Positions 49,001 to 55,000 of a DNA stretch of 64,000 bases are shown one piece after another. Source of the stretch: Scolanthus callimorphus (lineage: Eukaryota; Cnidaria; Anthozoa; Actiniaria; Edwardsiidae); the NCBI GenBank assembly GCA_033964015.1, contig CM066915.1, forward strand, positions 13,432,372 to 13,496,371, in the 5' to 3' direction. The notes under the pieces were generated by a model. The model did no database searches. It was not told the DNA's origin and saw only the letters and a program-made list of their open reading frames with translations. Within the stretch, counting starts at the first letter, position 1; the number at the start of each line of letters is the position of its first letter. Made by a program: the position numbers and the translations under genes.

Positions 49001-52000
49001 GGAAGCCGTTAAAACTGATCAAAATTTTGCTCGCTCAAAATCGGCGATCTGGCGGTAATTTTCAGGAGGAAATATCCAGTCCCGGTAGTGTCCCAAATCA
49101 ACCCAAATAATTTTTTCTCATAAGTAGACATATTGTTCTTAACCGTAATATAAAAATTATTGCCAGGCTCTTTGTCAACGCCAAGAACCAAGCCTCTCAA
49201 AATCGGAGTTATCACAACTTGAATGTGTCAACACATGTAAACACAACGCGAACATAATGCAAATACTGAGAGAAAATACACTTGATTCGTGAAAATAATG
49301 CAACACCGAGCACTTCTCTGTCTTACCTGGATAGTTAGCGCCCTAGTTTTGGCTTCCGAACGTATTTTCCATGTAGTTTCTTCAGCGCCGTTGTGTCAAT
49401 TTGTACTTCGATCACGGTGCGATGATTATTCGCTTCAGTTACTCCAAAATGTGTCGATTCTGAGCGATGTTATCCATCTTGCTTCAAGGAAAATGCCCTT
49501 ATTTCACCAGATCTAAAGTTGCAGGCAGCTATTTTGGATTTGCGTAGCCATTTAAGCCATAGAAATGCGGAGATGTTCCACTTTTAGCGTTCCAATGTTG
49601 ACAGGCGAGGACGTGACCTCGGGACGTTGCGTGACGGATTCAGGAATTTTCGAGAGGGTGGGGTCGGGCATTAGATGTATTTCTGTCTCTGCGTGCGAAA
49701 GCGCGCGCGATTTTAAAAATAAAGCTACAGTCGTAAATTCGAGTGTTTCATATTTATTTGAAACCATCCGCAGAAGATTTTTTTATACTGAGACATGGGG
49801 TGCTTACCATTGGTCAAGGAAAACCGGTTGGTTTGATCAGCGTCCAATGGTACAAAATATTCCGGTTGGGATGAAATACCGAGTGGAATGGCGCTTACCA
49901 TTCGCTTATTCGCATTTCGGTTCGGATCGGCTACCTTATTTGGTCATAAAACCGGTTGGAGTGCCAATGGTACAAACCATTCCGATCGGGTCGTTCCAAC
50001 TGGAACGGCGAGACAACCTCTGAAGCTGAACCTCTCGTACCAACCGGAATGACCGAAACATCGACTGTACCATTGGAATCCCAACCGAAATTACCGGTTT
50101 TTCGTTACCAATGGTAAGCACCCATGGTAACTGTCACGCCCAGCTTCTCTGCCTCAACATTTTCCTTATTTCTTTGAATTCTATCACTCGAGGGTTCGCT
50201 ATTAATGTTTCACAGAAAGAAAAACAGCCTCATAAGCCCGCTCTACTCCGCAGTCATTTTCAGAGGTTCACTAGTAGTGCTCTCACTGGCTGCTTCGCCC
50301 TCATACAAGATGCGCGCAAACGCTTTATAACACGACGTATGATATTTTGCTTCACTGCTCATCAAATCCTTCGAGCAGATGCCAGTAATCTCGGCTGCAA
50401 CATTACTCATGTCAGTGTTTTTTTTCAAGTGCAAAGATGCACTTCTTTTTACAGTGTCATCTGCTCTAAATTCCTCAACACTATGCAACTTTTCGCGAGA
50501 TCTCGTGCCTTTCTTGTATTTTGCTTTCTTACAAAATATGCATGTGCTGGGAAGCACCGCTGAGCTAGTAGCGGAATCTTGCACTTCACGCGCGCTTCTT
50601 CTTCATCATTCAATGTAGCAGGAAAAACTGTTACTGATCCAATTGAAATTGCTAACGGTTTTTGTAAATATTTTTCAAGTATTGGACCTAACTTAGCTCA
50701 AAAGATTCTTCCAAGCAACGCCTCTTATTTGTCTTTTCTTTCAAATCCTACTGATGAATCCTTCATTTTTCAACCCTCTTCCTCTCAAGAGGTTGTAGAT
50801 ATTTGTAAATCTTTCAGATCAGGAAAAGCTCCTGGATACGATAATATTTCTATGGATATTATAAAAGAATCTTTAGATATAATATCTAAACCGTTATCCG
50901 AAATCATTAACTGTTCACTTAGTTGCGGGAAATTCCCTGAGAAATTAAAGATATCCAAAGTTGTCCCTATATTTAAGGCAGATGACCAACATCTGTTTGC
51001 AAATTATAGGCCGATATCATTACTACCTAATTTTTCAAAATCTTTGAGAAAGTTGTACATAATCGTTTTATAGCTTTCATTGAAAGACTAGAAATTATGT
51101 ACCGATGCCAATTTGGCTTTCGCAAAAAATATTCCACAGAGCTCTCGCTTGTTTACTTAATAAATAAGATTTCTGAAGCTATTGATAAAAATGAGGTTAC
51201 TGTTGGGGTGTTTCTTGACCTCTCGAAAGCGTTCGACACTCTTGATCACAAAATATTATTTAGCAAATTAGAACATTATGGAATTCGAGGAGCAGCACTA
51301 GATTGGGTCAAAAGTTATTTTTCTGAACGTCTACAATTTGTCCAATACAACCAGACTTCTTCTTCCATGCGTCAGATTCAGTGTGGGGTCCCACAGGGAT
51401 CAATTTTTGGCCCATTATTTTTTATTCTATACATAAATGATTTGCCTAATGTTTCTCAACTGACCGAAGCTCTTCTTTTTGCAGACGATACTAGTATTTT
51501 CTCCTCGCATCGCGACCAAAACCATCTTATCACTACTTTAAATGAAGAACTTACAAAAATTGACGACTGGATGCGAGCAAACAAATTATCAGTAAATATT
51601 AAGAAAACAAACTATGTTATTTTTAAACCAGCTCAAAAGAAACTAACAATAGAACTTCCGGTTATTCTCGGCAAACAAATATTAGAAGAGCAAAAGTCTG
51701 TTAAATTCTTGGGTACTTATATTGATAATAATCTCACATGGAAGCCCCATATAAACTATTTATGTAAAAAACTTTCTGAATCGATAGGCATTATTTCTAA
51801 GTCACGTTATTTTCTATCAGAGAAAACTTTACTCTCTCTTTATTACACTCTAGTATATCCTTATATAACCTATTGTAATACCGTCTGGGCCTCAACTTAT
51901 CCGACTAATTTAAATCGAATTTATCTCTTACAAAACGGGTTGTTCGAGCAATAACTAAATCTGATTTTTTGGCACACTCTGCCCCTTTATTTAGTCGTCT

Positions 52001-55000
52001 GAAGGTTTTAGATATTTTCTAGGTTAATGCTTTTTATGTTGCAAAATTCATGTATTTGCATCAAAATCGCTTGCTCCCTCCAATTTTCCTTGATCTCTTT
52101 CAAACCGGTAGTCAAATTCATGACTACAACACAAGACAGGCAACTAACTTACGCCCTCATAATTGTCGAACAAACATTAAGAAATTCACCATTCTTTCCC
52201 AAGGTCCCAAAGTATGGAATGCTATTCCATCATCAATATCTTTTTCCCTTAGTCTTTTCTCTTTCAAAAATAAACTAAAAGAATTTTTACTAAATAGATC
52301 TTGACTCGCACACCCGTGACCCACACTTTTTCACTACTTAAACTGCAAGCTTTTCGTATTGAGGTGTCCTCTCTCGTAAAAACCTGCACGGTTTCTTAGA
52401 GGGCACCTCGCCACTCTTTTTCTATCTAGTTCTCTCATTTTGTAAATACTTTATTTATATAGTGGCAAATAAAATGAAATGAAATGAAAAAAAAATAAAA
52501 AAAAATAAATAAAAGTTCAGAATTTCCCTCGCCAATTTCACTGATCTCTGCTGCGCTTTGTCTCGATAGCCACTGTAAATGGTTTTGGTTTACAAAATCT
52601 TTTCTACAAGAAGCGTGATATTTAACAGGTGGCTGGGGAAAATTTCTCTCACCTGTTGACAGCTCGAGAATGGGGCGGAATTCTCTTATTTCTGCAGCTC
52701 TATACAATCTAGCCCACGACTCAGCGTCCTTACACTGTACCAAATTTTCACCACTCTCATTACAAACGACGCAACTCTCCATTTTACAGTATTCTTACAA
52801 TAAATCGTGAATTCACAACGAAGGCCGCTAAACAGTAGTCAACGTTTTTTATGCACTGATTGCGCGTCTGGTTACCAAGCAAATTGTTCAGGGATTTTGG
52901 CAATCAGATAAAACCCTAAAGAACACAAGTCAGCTTTAGGCGTTTGCAAATTGTTATTTATTAACATTTTTCATTAAAAAAACATTTCATTTGCTTCCAA
53001 CAAGGAAAATATTAGATACATCTAATGTCCTTCTCTCCTGTTATTTTTGTTCGGTTCTCATTTATTTATTTGCGCGCAAATTGAGCACTTTTTTATTTTA
53101 ATTAATTTCGTCTGTGACAATACACCGACAATAGCTGCTAGCAAGGTGGATTATTCTCTCAAAACACATTTTGAAAATGTATTTCAAAGCAGTTAAGAAA
53201 TACTATCTTACAAAACAACAAATAAAATTAAAAAATTTAAAAAATTAAAAAAAGAAGAAGTTCGAATGATTTTTAATTCAGAGTTTTGTTGTTCCACGGT
53301 TGATTTGATCCGTGTCTGCAGTCACTTAGCGCGACATAATTTGCCGTGTAAAATTGGTAAATTTTCACAATAATGCACACATGGAAATATCTCCAAGAGT
53401 ACGCTTATAATCTCTGCATTTACTGAGTTTTTATCAACTTTTAGAGATATGGAAGGTTTGTAGGACTTCTTGAACCGTCGTTTCAAACATTTTGATAGCG
53501 AGCGTTTGTGTACTTGAATAGAACTGATTGCATTTCATTGCCCTTTGAGTTAAAGGCCTGAAAATATTACAAAATATTGGTAAACAGTCTTTCTTGTCAT
53601 AGAGAATGCTAGGGAAACCATTTAATTTCGATTTAGTGAAATTAAAAGAGGTTTGGACCAAATATCCGACTGTTTCGTCTCCAATATTTAAAAGCGGGCT
53701 TTTCTCTGAGAGCTAATTTCAGTGTAATGGCGACGGCCTGTGAATTTCAGTGACGTGATTATAAACTCGATTTTCTTTAGGAAAGCTACCGTTTCAAATG
53801 TCCGCCAAGACATTTTCTGAAAGCTGAATAGATAAGCTTTCTTTTGGTATAAGTCTAGTACATAATCTCAAGGAAACATTGATAACAATGTTTCATTTCG
53901 TTGGGAAAATGCCGAATAATTCATAAATTGCAGAAGAAGTTTGCACGCGCTTTTTCCAGATAACACTGATTTGCATAGCAACGCTTTGAGCAAAATTATT
54001 CATCCTACGAATTGTCGATCTTTAAACTGTGCATTGCATGGGATATTGTCATCTTTCTTCATAATGTCTGAATGATTAAAAGGCGCCATTATTTCTGGTG
54101 CAGGGAAATATAAAGGAAAAAAACAAATGCTCTCAGTCGTGTTGCTATGCTCCGTTTTAGTCTCCCGTCTAAAGTTGAATACTAATTTGTCTCTTGAATC
54201 AATTAAATTGGTGCTTGAACGTAATGCGCAAGCGCGCACTTAGTCTCCTCATTAACTTGGTTCGTAACTAATGTGCGTCCCCACTACACCATGATGTGAT
54301 TCCCCACCCATCCCCATAATGTATAGGGTGTGTTCTGAACATCAAGTTCTTTGCTCATGCACCGCATGGAGAACCTTTTCAAGACACTCTCAACTGACCT
54401 CCAATGATGTAGATAATCCCGTGAGCCACCGCGGCACAATGAGTATGACGTAACTGATGAGGGGGCGATCTCATTGACCACATGTCTGTCATGTGATCGT
54501 AACACTCTACAGCGGCCGTACGGCTGAGCGTCTCGCCCCCGTTATTCCTCCAATGGCGTACAGCTTTCCTCCTGACCCAACGAGCTCGCACTTAAGTCTT
54601 GCTGTAAGAAAATATTCGGTTTGTTAGAAAAATGGCCCCGCCAAGCGAAAAGGACCTTATGCGGTATTTTGTTCGATGTCTGTTTTGAAGAGGTCTAGGG
54701 AGCTAATTTATGTATTGTGTGGTACCAAAAAATATCCATATCCCCCCAACGGGTGTTGAAAAATGACCCCCATCCCCATCCCTCTGGAATGTCCAATCCC
54801 TTCCGTAGGGGGGGGGGGGGGTATGGATAATTTCTTGAAACATACATTAAACACTGAGCATGTTGGTCATCCAAATTTTGCACGTCAAAGTAGAGATTTG
54901 GCAGGTTTTTTTTCAATTTTGTAAGCATTTGTATGGGATTTCTGAACTTCTTTCGCGTTTTCGACGAAAGTATGAAATTTTGTTAGGGCCCGCTTTTTCG

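Larger units (their letters stand above)
21745..54274. mobile_element. Putative 32.5-kb inverted-ended unit inserted in a minisatellite in Kelch intron 3
   Basis: Seen: the left end (21745, ACATTAGTTACGAACC) and the right end (54274, its complement) are inverted copies over about 410-430 bp. Outside both ends lies the same 33-bp minisatellite in the same orientation, a long array at left and about one unit at right, so the minisatellite was the target rather than part of the ends. Inferred: one large insertion, later inflated by nested elements. The Cys/His-rich gene starts 1.5 kb inside the right end. No convincing target-site duplication is visible. The alternative is two independent insertions plus a deletion. 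Confidence 0.5.
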
